Source: Warburgia ugandensis (Eukaryota > Streptophyta > Magnoliopsida > Canellales > Canellaceae). From it: a DNA stretch of 64,000 nucleotides. Location: assembly GCA_035236585.1 (NCBI GenBank), contig CP141127.1:50978001-51042000 (forward strand), given 5' to 3'. Below, in pieces: positions 22,896-34,559 of the stretch (its first letter is position 1; each line of letters begins with the position of its first letter). The notes beneath the pieces were generated by a model. That model saw only the letters and a list, made by a program, of their open reading frames with translations. It had not been told where the DNA came from and made no database searches. The translations under genes and the position numbers were made by a program.

Positions 22896-24608
22896 CATGA
22901 GAAAAACCAAAATTTTAAGATTTCAAAAATTATTTTTAAGTCAACTCATCTTTTTCCTCAGAGAATTATCTTCAATAAATCACATCACTTTAGCATACTA
23001 ATAAAAATGACTGAAAAATTCAAAACTGTAGCCATATGCCAAAGTAATTCCACTTAAGCTTAGATCTCAGAATGTGTGTGTGTATGTACAATTTACATAT
23101 AGAATCATCTTGATCTCTAAGTAAACTTCTAACTTTTGAACTCCATCTAAAATATGTTTTGACCTCAATCCTCACTAATGACATACACTCAAAAATAAGA
23201 TCTTTCAGATAGAGGGTTCAAATCATATCTCTCTTGTAATTATGTGAGAAGAGTCAATAAAAACAAATTTACCTCACATATACTCATGAAAAATGGGAGT
23301 TACTAAGGAATTTTATTGTTTTGATCCCTTTGGAATGGATGCCATTACCTTTGAATATTTAGAAATACCACTCTTTTAGATCATATCCATTCATTTCCTC
23401 ATCAAGACTATATTTCTCCTAGAATCAATAGGTCTTGAACTGGGACGAAACGTAGGCTTAGGACAGGTTACTAAAGAAAGGGTATAAGGGTATTCAAGGT
23501 TTCTTCAAAAAAATAAGTAGAGGTCTTCTATTAAATTTGACAACTCTTTTTTTTTTTTGATGAAGTAAATATTTCTTTTTTTCCACTTTTCTTTGTATTC
23601 TTCAAACTTCTTTTTTTTTTTTTTAGTCTTTTCTTTATATTTCAATACTTTTGAAGCAATTTGAAGAATATCTCTTTTCTTGACATCCACTTTCTACTTT
23701 CCTTACAACTAAAAGGTATTTCTTCATTCTTCTCTAACTTATTTTTCAAAGAAAATGGGTAATGGATAATTTATACTAGGTTAAAATGGGTAAAGGGTAA
23801 TATGGGTGACAAAAGAAATGGCTTTATATAAAAGGCTCAAGTTGGCTGACTAGTGGTAAAAATACTTTTAGGTAGGCTTTGTCTCTAGGTTAATAACAAG
23901 GATGGCCTAAATCATTTTCTAGGTTGCCTATAATCTATCAAATTCAATGAACTTCCAGAATTTTAAAGGTAGTATTATAATTATTCAGGTAATTAGCCAA
24001 AATTAAGAATTTTGGATCAATTCTCTTGAAGGACATTGAAGAAAATTAGGAACAATTATAACCTCTCAAAAGGATGAATGGCTCGAAAGCTCACTTGGGT
24101 TATAGGTCTCCACTAAATTTCTTCAGGATTTATAAGTTATAGCCACTTATCAATCTAGACTATCTATATGCAACTGCGTGTACAAATATGATCTGAGACT
24201 TTACTTTCATAGAATACTTTAGAAAATGAGTAAAATGATGAATTAATCATATTCAATTCCATTAATAAGCTAAATTTATCAAGATTATACTTTAGAAAAT
24301 CCAATTCTCATCACAGTATGGGAAATGACCTAAAATTTTTCATTTTTTCAAAAAAAAAATTGTTTGAAAAACCAAGGAAATCACCTAAAAACTAAAATAA
24401 AACTAGAATTTGTAAGAATTCTACACCCCCCAACCTGACAGAAACATTGTCCTCAATGTTTAAAAAGTATGATGATAATAATGCATTGAGAAAATGCAAA
24501 ATAAAAATAAAAATTGAGAGATATAGAAAAAACTAAAAAAGAAAAATAAGAAAGTAAAAAATACGCTACATACTTTATTTTCAAATGAAAATTTTTAGAG
24601 GAAAAAAA

Positions 24609-25175
24609 TTACTGAGTTCGAAACTTCCCTCGGTCCCATATGAAATAAGCTGGACAGGCCTCTGAAAAGGAATGATGAATAAATTTATCTTGCAATTTAA
24701 AAATTTTCATTTTATCACAAGGCAAGATAAATTTATCTTTAAGCTGCTTCACATAATTAGAGACAATTGTAGGAGTTAGATGCAGCCTTTTTGGAAATGG
24801 AGCAAGGATGTCATATTGCTCAGTGGGTGTGACATTTTCCTGATCAATAAATTCATCTCTTTTTCTGACTAGTTTAGATACTATTTCAGCCTTTTTAGGT
24901 CCAGATTGCTCAATTATGTTACCATTATGAATAATAGTAGCTACCTTTGTTTGTTCCATGTCTGTAAGTGAAGAATTAATCTCGTCTCCTACATCCATAT
25001 CATCAAGATATTCATTTGGAGGAATAGGACATTCCTCTTTATTAATAGTATGTAGTATTTGAGACATTATGTCCTTCAATTCAGTCATGGAATTTGTGTT
25101 CTCTTTTAATTGGGATTTAATTTGAGAAATTTTCTTCTCTTGGTATTGCATGACTTGATGGAAATTATCCTCCAC
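24609..25175 (-). pseudogene. T3 post-knuckle spacer open frame (188 codons)
   Basis: Open from MEDNFHQVM to a stop at 24609. The first 60 residues are Gln/Lys/Glu-rich and likely coiled coil (EKKISQIKSQLKENTNSM), followed by an acidic part with MEQTKVATI that matches the T1 gag spacer (7222 on). The end (CPAYFIWDRGKF) has no family I can name. It is in the same frame as the zinc knuckle (25406-25365), one stop codon (25293-25295) away, so it is the C-terminal part of gag and not a separate gene. No protease active site is present. Confidence 0.75.
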
Positions 25176-25199
25176 TTTCCTCTTATGTGGAGGAAGGTA

Positions 25200-26340
25200 A
25201 GGTCCATGAGCAAATGGTCCTTTGTGGTGATAGGGTTGGTGTGGGGCCTTCTGTGAAGCACTGTATTCATTTGTGACAGTAGAATGATTACTCTAGTTGG
25301 AACTATATGTCTTTAATGGGGAAAAATGTTGCTCATAAGAATGTGTCAATTCATCATCAATGAAACATTCCTGAGTGAGGTGTGTATTACTTTCACAAAT
25401 ATCACACACCTGTTCAACTTTCTTAGAGGGACATTTTTCCATTTCCATGGCCTCAACTGTTCTATCTAAAGATGCTATTTTTATATCATCTTTTTTAGTT
25501 GTAGCATATATTTCTCCCCTAGAGGATGTGGTGGTGGACTTAGGCTTGTTTGAGAAACCTACTTTTTCTGAATCAGCCCAAGTTTGTGCACGCCAACCAT
25601 TCCAAATACTCTTGCGCCTCTTCAGGTTGTTTGTTTAAGAAATTACCATTGCACATCATTTCAACAAACTGACGCATATTAGATTTAAGTCCTTCATAAA
25701 AGAAGCTAATTATATGCCAAAGTTTGTATCCATGATGTGGACAAGTTAACAATAATTCCTTAAATCTTTCCCAGCATTGATAGAAAGTTTCATTATTTGT
25801 CTAGGTAAAATTCATTATATTTCGATTGAGATCATTTGTCTTATGTATAGGAAAGAACTTATTCAAGAACTTCCTAGTCATTTCTTCCTATGATTGTATG
25901 GAACCTGATGGCAATGAATGAAACCACATCTTAGCTTTTTCTTTTAAGGAAAAAGAAAATAGTTTGAGTCTTACCATATCTAATTCGATGTTTTGTGTTT
26001 GTTGAGTCGTGCACACTTCATCAAATTCTTGTAAATGCATGTAAGGATTCTCACTATCTAGCCCATAAAATTTGGGAAGTAAATGAATTACTCCCACCTT
26101 TAATTCAATCATACCAGCATTTGGAGGTAAAAGTATACATGAAAATGTGCTGGTATAATTAGGCTGCAAATAGTCTCTTAGTGTCTTCCCACAAGAATTT
26201 TGGTTATGCCAATTATTCTCATGTGTTTTATATTGGTCCTTTCTCCTATTTCCATGTGGTTGAGAATGATTCCTCCATTGACGTATATCATCATTAAATA
26301 GAGGTAAATGATCATCAAAATTAAAGAGAGGATTGCTCAT
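25200..26340 (-). pseudogene. T3 gag (capsid-like domain + CCHC zinc knuckle)
   Basis: First ATG in frame at 26340; the same frame is open upstream to about 26475, so the original start may lie earlier. 26340-25888 encodes the capsid-type retrotransposon gag core: VGVIHLLPKFYGLDSENPY, QEFDEVC, KLFSFSLKEKAKMWFHSLP. In-frame stops at 25888-25890 and 25801-25803 interrupt it; the frame reads on through KFLNKFFP, CWERFKELLLTCPHHGY and FYEGL, then shifts between about 25600 and 25410. The knuckle CX2CX4HX4C (CDIC....H....C) is at 25406-25365. Gag packages element RNA into particles; a gag without pol would serve only in trans or by complementation. Confidence 0.9.
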
Positions 26341-26479
26341 CCATGAGGAAACATCATAATTATCAAAGATGAAAGGTGGTTCATCATCATTAAGGAGTGG
26401 ATTGTTTTTCCATGGGGAAATATCTTCTTTATTAATGCTGGCGTATAAATTACCCTTTTTTATCAGTGTTTAAATTATT

Positions 26480-27651
26480 CATTAGGTGCAACTGATCATG
26501 TCTTCTCTTCTTTCTTTTTTTTCTTTCTTGGAAAACTAACCTAAATGATGCAACCTAACTTCTAGAATGATGCGCAAACAAAAGGGCACACTCAAATAAT
26601 TCTAAGGCTAATAAGCAGCAATATTTTGATTTTCTTGATTTTCTGTGGGGACGATGCTTTTAATTAGCCTAATCTAACACTCCTCCTCTCTTTAGGAGTT
26701 GATTACTGCTTACTAGTTAGGTTCTAACCAAAGCGGTTAATACAACCCTCGTGTAAGGAGGCGTTTAGACCTCAACAAACGTCTATAGGAGGTGGGGGAA
26801 GAGCGAGGCTCTATTAGATAACCCCCAATAACCACAATGATCAAAAGCCACTTGAGTGACAGTAATTCGTGTCCTATTAAGACGGTCCTACGAGCATGTG
26901 ATGACCCTATAGGTCTCTTCTGATTTATTTTAATTTAATGTGAATGGTGGGGTTGCGCGCTTGAGGTGATTATCTTAGGTGGGCCAAGGAATGGTGATGA
27001 AATCCACCCTTGATCATGTAGGGTTGGGTGTCCTTACTAATTAATTTTCACACACCATGGCAATTCGATCAGCATATAAATCACCTTAAAACATTAAACA
27101 TGTCGTAAGAATGCTATTAAAAGCAATAAACTAATACAAAATCCTAAAATGCAACAATTATAAAAGATGCTTTCTATATGAGTTACACTACCAAACAATG
27201 CAAATTATTCTATATGCAAACCCTAATCAAGGAAATAAATGAGTAAGGAAACTCACAGTGGGGTTTCTGATGAAGATCAAGTGTGGGCCACCTTATCTTA
27301 CACTTGCCCTGTATTATACAACCCTTTAAAATTTAAAATGAAAATTACAATTTACAAGGATCCTCACTACAAGATTCACTCAAAATAAAAAAGAAAGTCT
27401 TATTCTAGGAAAGTAGGAAAATTTCCATTTTGGTGTAGAGCCACTTCCCAAATTTCTGAAAAATAAAATTAGAAATTAGTACCAAATTAAGGAAACAAGG
27501 TGATTATGCCATAAAAATAATTGAAAAATGCACCTTAAAATTTCTAAAATGCTAAAAATGGAAATTTCTAATTTTTTATATTTTTCTGAAATTTTTTGAT
27601 TTTTTTCCAATTTTTTGATTTAATTAAATTTGATAAAAACTCCAATGCAAG
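26480..27651 (-). other. T3 leader with conserved box
   Basis: Noncoding leader between primer site and gag. The part at 26720-27030 recurs in T4 (42840-43170) and T2 (50700-51010): shared phrases include gagtgacagta, ggtctcttctgattta and gtgatgaaatccacccttgat. The regular conservation across otherwise drifting elements suggests an RNA role such as packaging, but this is inference. Confidence 0.75.
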
Positions 27652-27668
27652 TTCCTGGCAATGCGCAA
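27652..27668 (-). other. T3 primer-binding site (tRNA-Asp type, decayed)
   Basis: Minus strand TTGCGCATTGCCAGGAA, six bases from the 5' LTR, against the plant tRNA-Asp complement TGGCGCCGTTGCCGGGG: about 12 of 17 match. Confidence 0.7.
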
Positions 27669-27674
27669 AAAACT

Positions 27675-29899
27675 TGTTGATTATTTAACCATAAGTGCAC
27701 AGGCTATTGTAGTATAGCTTATGCAAGTACGGGTCGATCCCATGAGGACTTAATTTAAAAAAATAAAATTTTTAATAAAATTTGATTATGTAAAATTAAA
27801 AAAAAATCACTCACAATTACTGGAATTATTGAAATGAGAATCAATGTTCAGATCTAATCAACTTCTCAAAAATACAGAATTTTCAGTTTTGAAATAAAAC
27901 AAATAAAATCAAATAACAAGAAAAAGCTACTTCCCTAGATCAATCTTTATCAAAATCTTCACTTTTGGTCTTCTAAAAACTAATCCTCCTTTACATATAT
28001 CTTCAGCACATTCTTGATTAGTGATCCACCGATCGGATTTGACAGATTCTTCAAAATCAAAGAGATCTGGGCTAAATTGTAATTTCAAGATTTGGACAGT
28101 TTAGATTGATTTATGAATTTCAGATCAAAGATCAGAAACATCACTTAGATCTAGGGATGTCCTAAGATTGATTCTGCAAAATTAATTTGAAATCCGTTGA
28201 GAAACAAAGGAGAAATTGAAGATTTGGTTTTGATTAAGGCTAACCCGTTGATTGGGTTAAGCCTTAAATGATCTGGTAGAGATTAGGCAGTTCCTGGATA
28301 AGAAAAATGTAGATAAAATAAAACCGGAATAACTGGGACGCAGATGTAAATAAACTGGGGACACAGATGGAATTAACAAAAAAGAATAGAAATGCAATTT
28401 CTTTTAAAGAGAAGGGGCAAAATCAGAATTTCATGAAAATCTGGTTTTTAAGCAAGAACTAGACGAAGGAAGAGAAGTGAAAGAGGGAGAAGGGAAGGAA
28501 GAAAGGGAAGAGAGGAGAAGGGAAGAAGAGAGGAGGAACGAGGAGAGGAAAAAGATTGGAAACCCGACTTGGGTTTTTGCTCTTGGACCGTCCGATGATG
28601 AGAAAGAGGCCTGAGATGGAGGGATTGGCATGCAATCCGGCCGGTGACTGGTGCAGTGTTGTAGGAAGAAGATGGAGTGTGATCTGGCTTGGGCTTTGTT
28701 CTGCTTGATGAAGGACATGACGCCTGGGCGTTGATCATCAGCCTGGAATGGACTGGGCAAAAAAGGTGGGGTATGGGGTAGATGAGAAGAGAGACAAAGG
28801 AGAGGAGAGGAGAATAAGGTGGGTCTGGTCGGGTGGAAAGAGAAGTGCGAAGGAGAAGGGAAAGGGTGGAGATATAGAAGGAGGAGCTTGGGTTGTGTGG
28901 ACAGAACAAGGGGAATGAGAGGAAGAGATGAGAGGAGCGTTGTGAGAGATGGGAAGTGGGAGAGAAAAGAAGAGTTGCGAGAATGGAGAGAGAAGGGTGT
29001 GAGAGGAAGGGTAGAACGTGGGAGAGAAGAGAGGGAGCAGGGAGAGAGTTTGGTGGTGAAGGAAAGCTGTGAAAGAGAGGAGAAGAGAAAAGAATGAGAA
29101 GGGAGAAGGAGAGGAGAGAATAGAATGGGAAAGAGAGATTGGGAGAGAAGAAGAAGTGGTGAGAATGGAGAGAGGAATAGAATAGAGAAAGGGAAGAGGG
29201 GGAGAAAGATGTTAGGCAGAAGAGAGATGGGTACGTCAAAGTGAGGAAGGGAAAAAAAAAAAACGAAGAAAAAAGGAGAAAAATAAGGAGGGAAAGAGAA
29301 AAGAAAGGAAAGAGGGAGTGGGAGTGGGAGTGGGAGTGGGAAAGGAAAGAAAAATAAAGGAAAAAAGGAAAAAGGAAAAGGAAAAGAGAGTGGAATAGGA
29401 AGGTAGGTAGAGAGGGAAGAATAGGAAAGAGAGAAGTAGGGAAAGAGGGATTAAGTGAATGCTAAATTGGGTCCCCTCCTTGGACTTTGGAAACTCTTCC
29501 AAAATTGTACATTGCCTTCTCCATGTTATTTCCCTTCTGTTCATGATTCCCAATTAAACTCCATTATTGTTTAGGAAACTATTCCATCCATCTTCATGGG
29601 TGATATGGTCCATCAAATCCTCTTTAACATGATCTGCACCGTTAACTTTTGATCTTAGTCATCCATGCGTCCTTTGGTTGATCTGCAAAAGAAAAGACTA
29701 AATTAGAATCATCTGAAGAGTACATTAGTCATTTAATGAACTCTAATGATCATCTGATTGTTGATTTTGACAAATTAAGGTTTGGACGGTCAATTGAAGT
29801 TAAATTCAAAATTAAGCTAAGTTTTGCAAATTTGAACAGTTAGATGATCTAATTGAACACTAAATTAGGGAAATTTTGACCAAAATTGAACACTTAACA
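27675..29899 (-). repeat. T3 5' LTR
   Basis: Direct repeat of 20637-22858, starting TGTTGATTATTTAACC and ending ..CACTTAACA on plus. Same internal order: B-box-like motif (27731-27747), AT-rich part, purine-rich block (about 28450-29450), GGGAGT run (29314-29340), AT-rich end. Confidence 0.93.
29314..29340 (+). repeat. (GGGAGT)n run, potential G-quadruplex, in T3 5' LTR
   Basis: Same five GGG triplets with AGT loops as at 22274-22300; kept intact in both LTR copies. Confidence 0.9.
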
Positions 29900-31760
29900 T
29901 ACCCTGAGTGTAAAGAGTATACCAAGTTGTCTATTGTGGTAGAACTTTACAGCATGAAATTAAGATTTGGCTTTTGAGATCAAAGTTTTATAGAAGTCTT
30001 GAAAGTGGTGGGTAGGATACTACCGAAGGTTAATAAATTGGTGAAGTCCACATGGGAGGCAAAGAAAATCCTAGTTACACTATGGTTGAAGTATGAGAAG
30101 ATATATGCATGACCCGTGATTGCTTCTTGCATAGGAAGGAGCACAAGGATAAAACTACATGCCCAACTTGTTGGCAATCAAGTTGAAAGTTAAAGAAGAT
30201 TCAACTTAGATGGTAACAGACATTCCTACAAAGGTCTTATAGTATTTTTCCCATATTCCAAGGTTCAAAAGAATGTTCTATATTACAAAAATAGCAAAGA
30301 ATTTAGTATGGCATGCCAAGGAGAGTGTAGCTTATAACTTTTCACACCATCTAGCTAGTAGCCCAACATGGAAGCTCTTAGACTTCATGTGGCCTAACTT
30401 TGGGCAAGAACTTAGAAACCTACAACGTGCATTATATGCAGATGGGATTAATCCTCACATTTCTATGAGTACCAAGCATAGTTGTTGGCCCGTTATATTG
30501 GTTTATTATAACCTCCCACCATTTTTATGCATGATGAGGATATTAACTATGTTGATATTGGGTCCGAAGTAGCTAGGGAATACATTGATGCGTACTTCAC
30601 TCCCTTGATTTAGGTATTGGGTCCGAAGTAACTATGTTGATATTGGGATGTAGGTATTGAAGCTTACAATGCATACAAGAACGAGTCATTTAACCTAAAG
30701 GCTATACTGTTGTGGACAATAAGTGACTTCCCTGTGTATGGTGATTTGTCTACATGCACCATGAAGGGATACGATGCTTTTCCTATCTTTACTAACCAAA
30801 CGTGTCATACAACCTAAAGATGATAGGAAAATAGCATTCTTTAGCCACAAAAGATGGTTGCTCAAAGACCATCCATATCATTTCAAGAAGGGAGGATTCA
30901 AGTATTGTAATAAGTTGAAAACCTTAATGTCTTATGGGGAAAGAAGATCAAAGCAAGTAAACATGTAGGTGAAAGCAACTCTAGAAGTTGTTGGAAGAAG
31001 AAGTCAATATTCTTTCAGCTTGCATATTGAAAATCACTACAGCTGTGCCTTATGCTTGATGTCACACATAGTTAGAAGAATGTGTGTGGAACTTGAGCGA
31101 TACCTTACTTGACATCCTAAGAAAAATAAAGTATGGACTTGCATCTAGATGGATCTTATGAAAATGGGTTTGAAGAGAAGGTTACATCCATAGGATAGGG
31201 TTAGTCGATGAACATACCTGCCTAAAGCAAATTACATGCTAGACAAAGAGAAGAGAAGAATAATGTATAAAACCCTATTTGAGCTCAAACTCTTAGATGA
31301 CTACTACACAAACTTTAGAAATATTGTCCCCATGGAAGAACTAAAAGTGTTAGGGATGAAGTCCCATGATTGCCGTGTGTTGATGCAACAACTCTTTCTT
31401 ATAGCAATATGTTCAATGTTGTCATATAAAGTTGGAGGATCTATTACAAAATTCTACTGCTTCTTCAATGCTTGGTGCAAGAAGGTGGTGGATGTTTCAA
31501 AATTATAAGAAATTCAAGAACATTTAGTGAGAACTTTATTTGAGCTTGAGACAATCTTCCCATCATCCTTCTTTAACATCATGGTACATCTTGGTCAACT
31601 ATCTTATCATCTTGTTCAAGGGATGTTTATGATGAAGATGACCTACGATTTTGCAATAGATTACACCAAAACAATTCTATTAGTTGAATTACTTGACGAG
31701 AATGAAGATTATATGTCTGATAATGGTGAGGAGGGTGCTTGGGTTGAAAACAATATATGA
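29900..31760 (+). pseudogene. CACTA TNP2-type transposase, central and C-terminal parts
   Basis: Continues the gene interrupted by T3. Readable blocks in order: CKEYTKLSIVVELYSMKLRFG, VNKLVKSTWEAKKIL, LKYEKIYA, KNLVWHAKESV (about 30300), PTWKLLDFMWPNFGQELRNL, LYADGINPH, CWPVILVYYNLPP, ILLWTISDFPVYGDLS (about 30700), SHKRWLLKDHPY, QLAYWKSL, LMLDVTHS.KNVC, GMKSHDCRVLMQQL (31355-31395) and PSSFFNIMVHLGQLSYHL (31560-31600). These are the standard TNP2 (Transposase_21) landmarks. Multiple stops and frame changes occur, and 30540-30650 carries a local duplication of the ttgatattgggtccgaagta phrase. The usual end beyond the WMYPFER block is not seen. Confidence 0.92.
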
Positions 31761-32115
31761 AGAGCCTATGTGGATTATATTAGTGAAATAAAATAATTTT
31801 AGATTAACACTGTGATTAGCTCTTTTCATATGTGCTATATGAATTATATTAGTGATTGAGAAATTATTTAAAAATAACTTCTTTGGTATATGCTTTTGTT
31901 TATTATATATAGGATGTGTGATTCAAGATTGATTTATATGAAACATTATCTAGTGCCAAGTAAAAGGGGCTTTTAAATTTATTTTATGGAAACAACTTTA
32001 AAAGGATCAACTTTTAAAGACATTTTGAAAAAATGAATTTAAAAGTCTAGGTTCCTCTACAAAAGGGGTTGAGCTTGTTTGTTCTTTCCTATATCCCTTG
32101 TCAGCATGGCAGCCT

Positions 32116-32216
<101 letters not shown>

Positions 32217-33054
32217 GCTTCTTGCTTTTCTTTTTGGATATTTTAAATGTTTGTGACATGAAAAATAAGGTAAGGATACTAAAATCTCATTTTATCATCC
32301 TTTTCTTTCTTATTACTAACTCTTTGATCTGTTTGCATTTTGTAGACAAAATGGGTTTTGTCACTATAGATGATGGGGTTAAGTAGTTGCTTAGATCATC
32401 ATGATTCTAGCAAAAAATGTACAATTTCGTTGCAAAGAGCAATTGCTTCTCTCTCTAACACTTACTATTAGAGAAAAGGAGAACCTTATGCTTTGTGATT
32501 CTCATCCAAAATTAGAGTTTGATGAAGAGAAATGGTTCCATCAAGTTGGTCGAGGATGTTGCAACTTAAAGCTTTACCATCTCTCTCTTCATTAGAGAGT
32601 GGTGTGAGCAGAATACTAAGATGTTAGATCTTGATGAAATAGTTCTAGATTAGCTTTTTGATCATGATGTTGTATTAATAAGATCTAATCACATGTAAAC
32701 ATTTGATATATGTATATATATATAATAAAATAATGATAAATGAAGAATAATTTAAAAATACTTCAATTTTCTTGTGCTTATGTTTATTTATATATGCACT
32801 AGAATGCTTGAATCAGCAATGAATTTTATGAAAAAATGGCTGGTATCATTGTAAGTAAGAAATTTTAAAGTAAAGTGTGGAACAATTAGTATACCACTTA
32901 ATTTGAATGAAATCGAATAAGCCCTTTGTCTATGTTTTCCCATTGAGAATTCCTTGCAGATGAAGAGATATTAAAGGGGCTTATTACTTCCTAAACAAAT
33001 CTTACTACATTTATATGTAAATGTTGGTTCATAAAGAGAATATATATATTATTT

Positions 33055-33530
33055 TATATATTTTTAAGTTGTTCTAAAAAAATGACTTAAAAAGGTGTTT
33101 AAAGTCTTTTTGAAGAAAATGACTTCCAAAAACAGGTTTTTAAAGTTGATGGGAAAAAATAACTTTATAAAAGCATGTTTTTAAAGTCATTATGAAAAAA
33201 ATATTTCAAAAATAGGTTTTTAAAGTCATTCTGAAAAAAAAACAACTTCAAATATCTTATTTTTGAAGTTGTTAAAAAAATTACTTTAGACATATGTTTT
33301 TAAAGTCATTTTTTACATGACTTTAAAAGTCTGCTAGGTTTTTAAAGTCATTCCAAAAAGAGACTTCAAAAATAGGTTTTTAAAGTTGTATTTAGAAAAT
33401 GACTTAAAAAACATGTTTTTAAAGTTGTTTTGAAAAATCAACTTAGATATCTTGTTTTTAAATTTGTTAAAAAAAAAGCTACTTCATAAACATGTTTTAA
33501 AGTTAGTTTTTTCACGACTTTAAATGTCCC
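33055..33530. repeat. Internal subterminal-type motif array of the CACTA
   Basis: At least ten copies of tttttaaagtcatt / aatgacttmaaaa in both orientations, about 35-50 bases apart. Same motif type as the arrays at 19290-19830 and 49130-49560, and as the short group at 31955-32060, but far from either end (over 3 kb even after removal of insertions). Confidence 0.85.
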
Positions 33531-34559
33531 CTATTTATAACATTAACATTTTTGTATGGTTTTTCTTTTAGTGGAAACTGGATTGCAAGTGATATGAATA
33601 ATAGCTTGAACCTTAAAATTGATCCTCACTGGATCTTTAACTTGAAACCAACTTCAACTACCATCCTTAATTGTATCAGCTCGCATGTCATTTTGGTACA
33701 CGACATTGTCTTGCATTCAATTAAGCACTTGAGAGGCACTATTCTTGGAATTTTACTTCTTTATGACATCACATTATTCCCAAGAAGGCTATTAAGTATG
33801 CATGTCATAGGTTTCTTGTCTAAGATTGGATGAATCCAGTGTGCACCCATCCAATCGACCACACAAATGTGTCCAAACCTCTTAACTAACAAACCACAAC
33901 CAGAGTTACCTCTTGTAGTTACTTCACTATTTTGAGAGTAGATTCTCAAGTGAGTAAATTTGAACTTCTACAGAAACTAAGCCACCATGCCTATAACAAA
34001 GGTTAAATGAGGTCTAGTTACTATCACTTGATGCTTATGATCTAGTAGAACACTATGTTGGTTGATATATGTGACTACATTAAACACTAGAATATAATAT
34101 GGGTTTTAGAAACTGACTATTACATGGGATTCTTAAATAGTTGAAGGGCATAATTGAATGCCTTGCAAGGTACACACATACTTTTCTTCTTTAAATTCTT
34201 GATTCATCTCACAATATTTATGTAAATTAATTGTTGTTATTTGTTATGTTGTTTTTAGCTTAAAGTTTGTTTCTATTATTCTTGTAATGAAATGTGCATG
34301 GGATTTAACATATCGATTCCATATCCTTATTGGATTTAGAAAGTTTTCTTAATATCTTATTGTTGATGAGTTTTGCATTCTCTCGTAATTTTTATCTTGT
34401 ACTCAAAAAAGCAAGTTTCTTATGCTTTGTTCTACTTTTGTTTTCTTTAAATGTAGCACATGGACTATTTCATTTCATTGTTCTAATATCACTATGCTCT
34501 TGTTTGTAGTAAAGATGGAATAGGAACAACATCAAAATGAAGAATGTGAACAATATTAA

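Larger units (their letters stand above)
20637..29899 (-). mobile_element. T3: complete-ended gag-only Athila/Tat-type Gypsy element in the TNP2 gene
   Basis: 9263 bp with two LTRs (5' 27675-29899, 3' 20637-22858; TG..CA on minus: TGTTAAGTG .. TCAGCA) and perfect TACCC duplications (20632-20636, 29900-29904). Order on minus: 5' LTR, tRNA-Asp-type primer site (27668-27652), long leader (27651-26480), gag with zinc knuckle (26340 to about 25200), a further open frame (25175-24609), G-run signature 1 (about 24458-24421), about 1.5 kb noncoding, PPT (22870-22859), 3' LTR. No protease, RT, RNase H or integrase. By eye the LTRs differ at a few percent of positions, so it is younger than T4. It fits the class described as LTR elements carrying only gag (TR-GAG). 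Confidence 0.92.
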
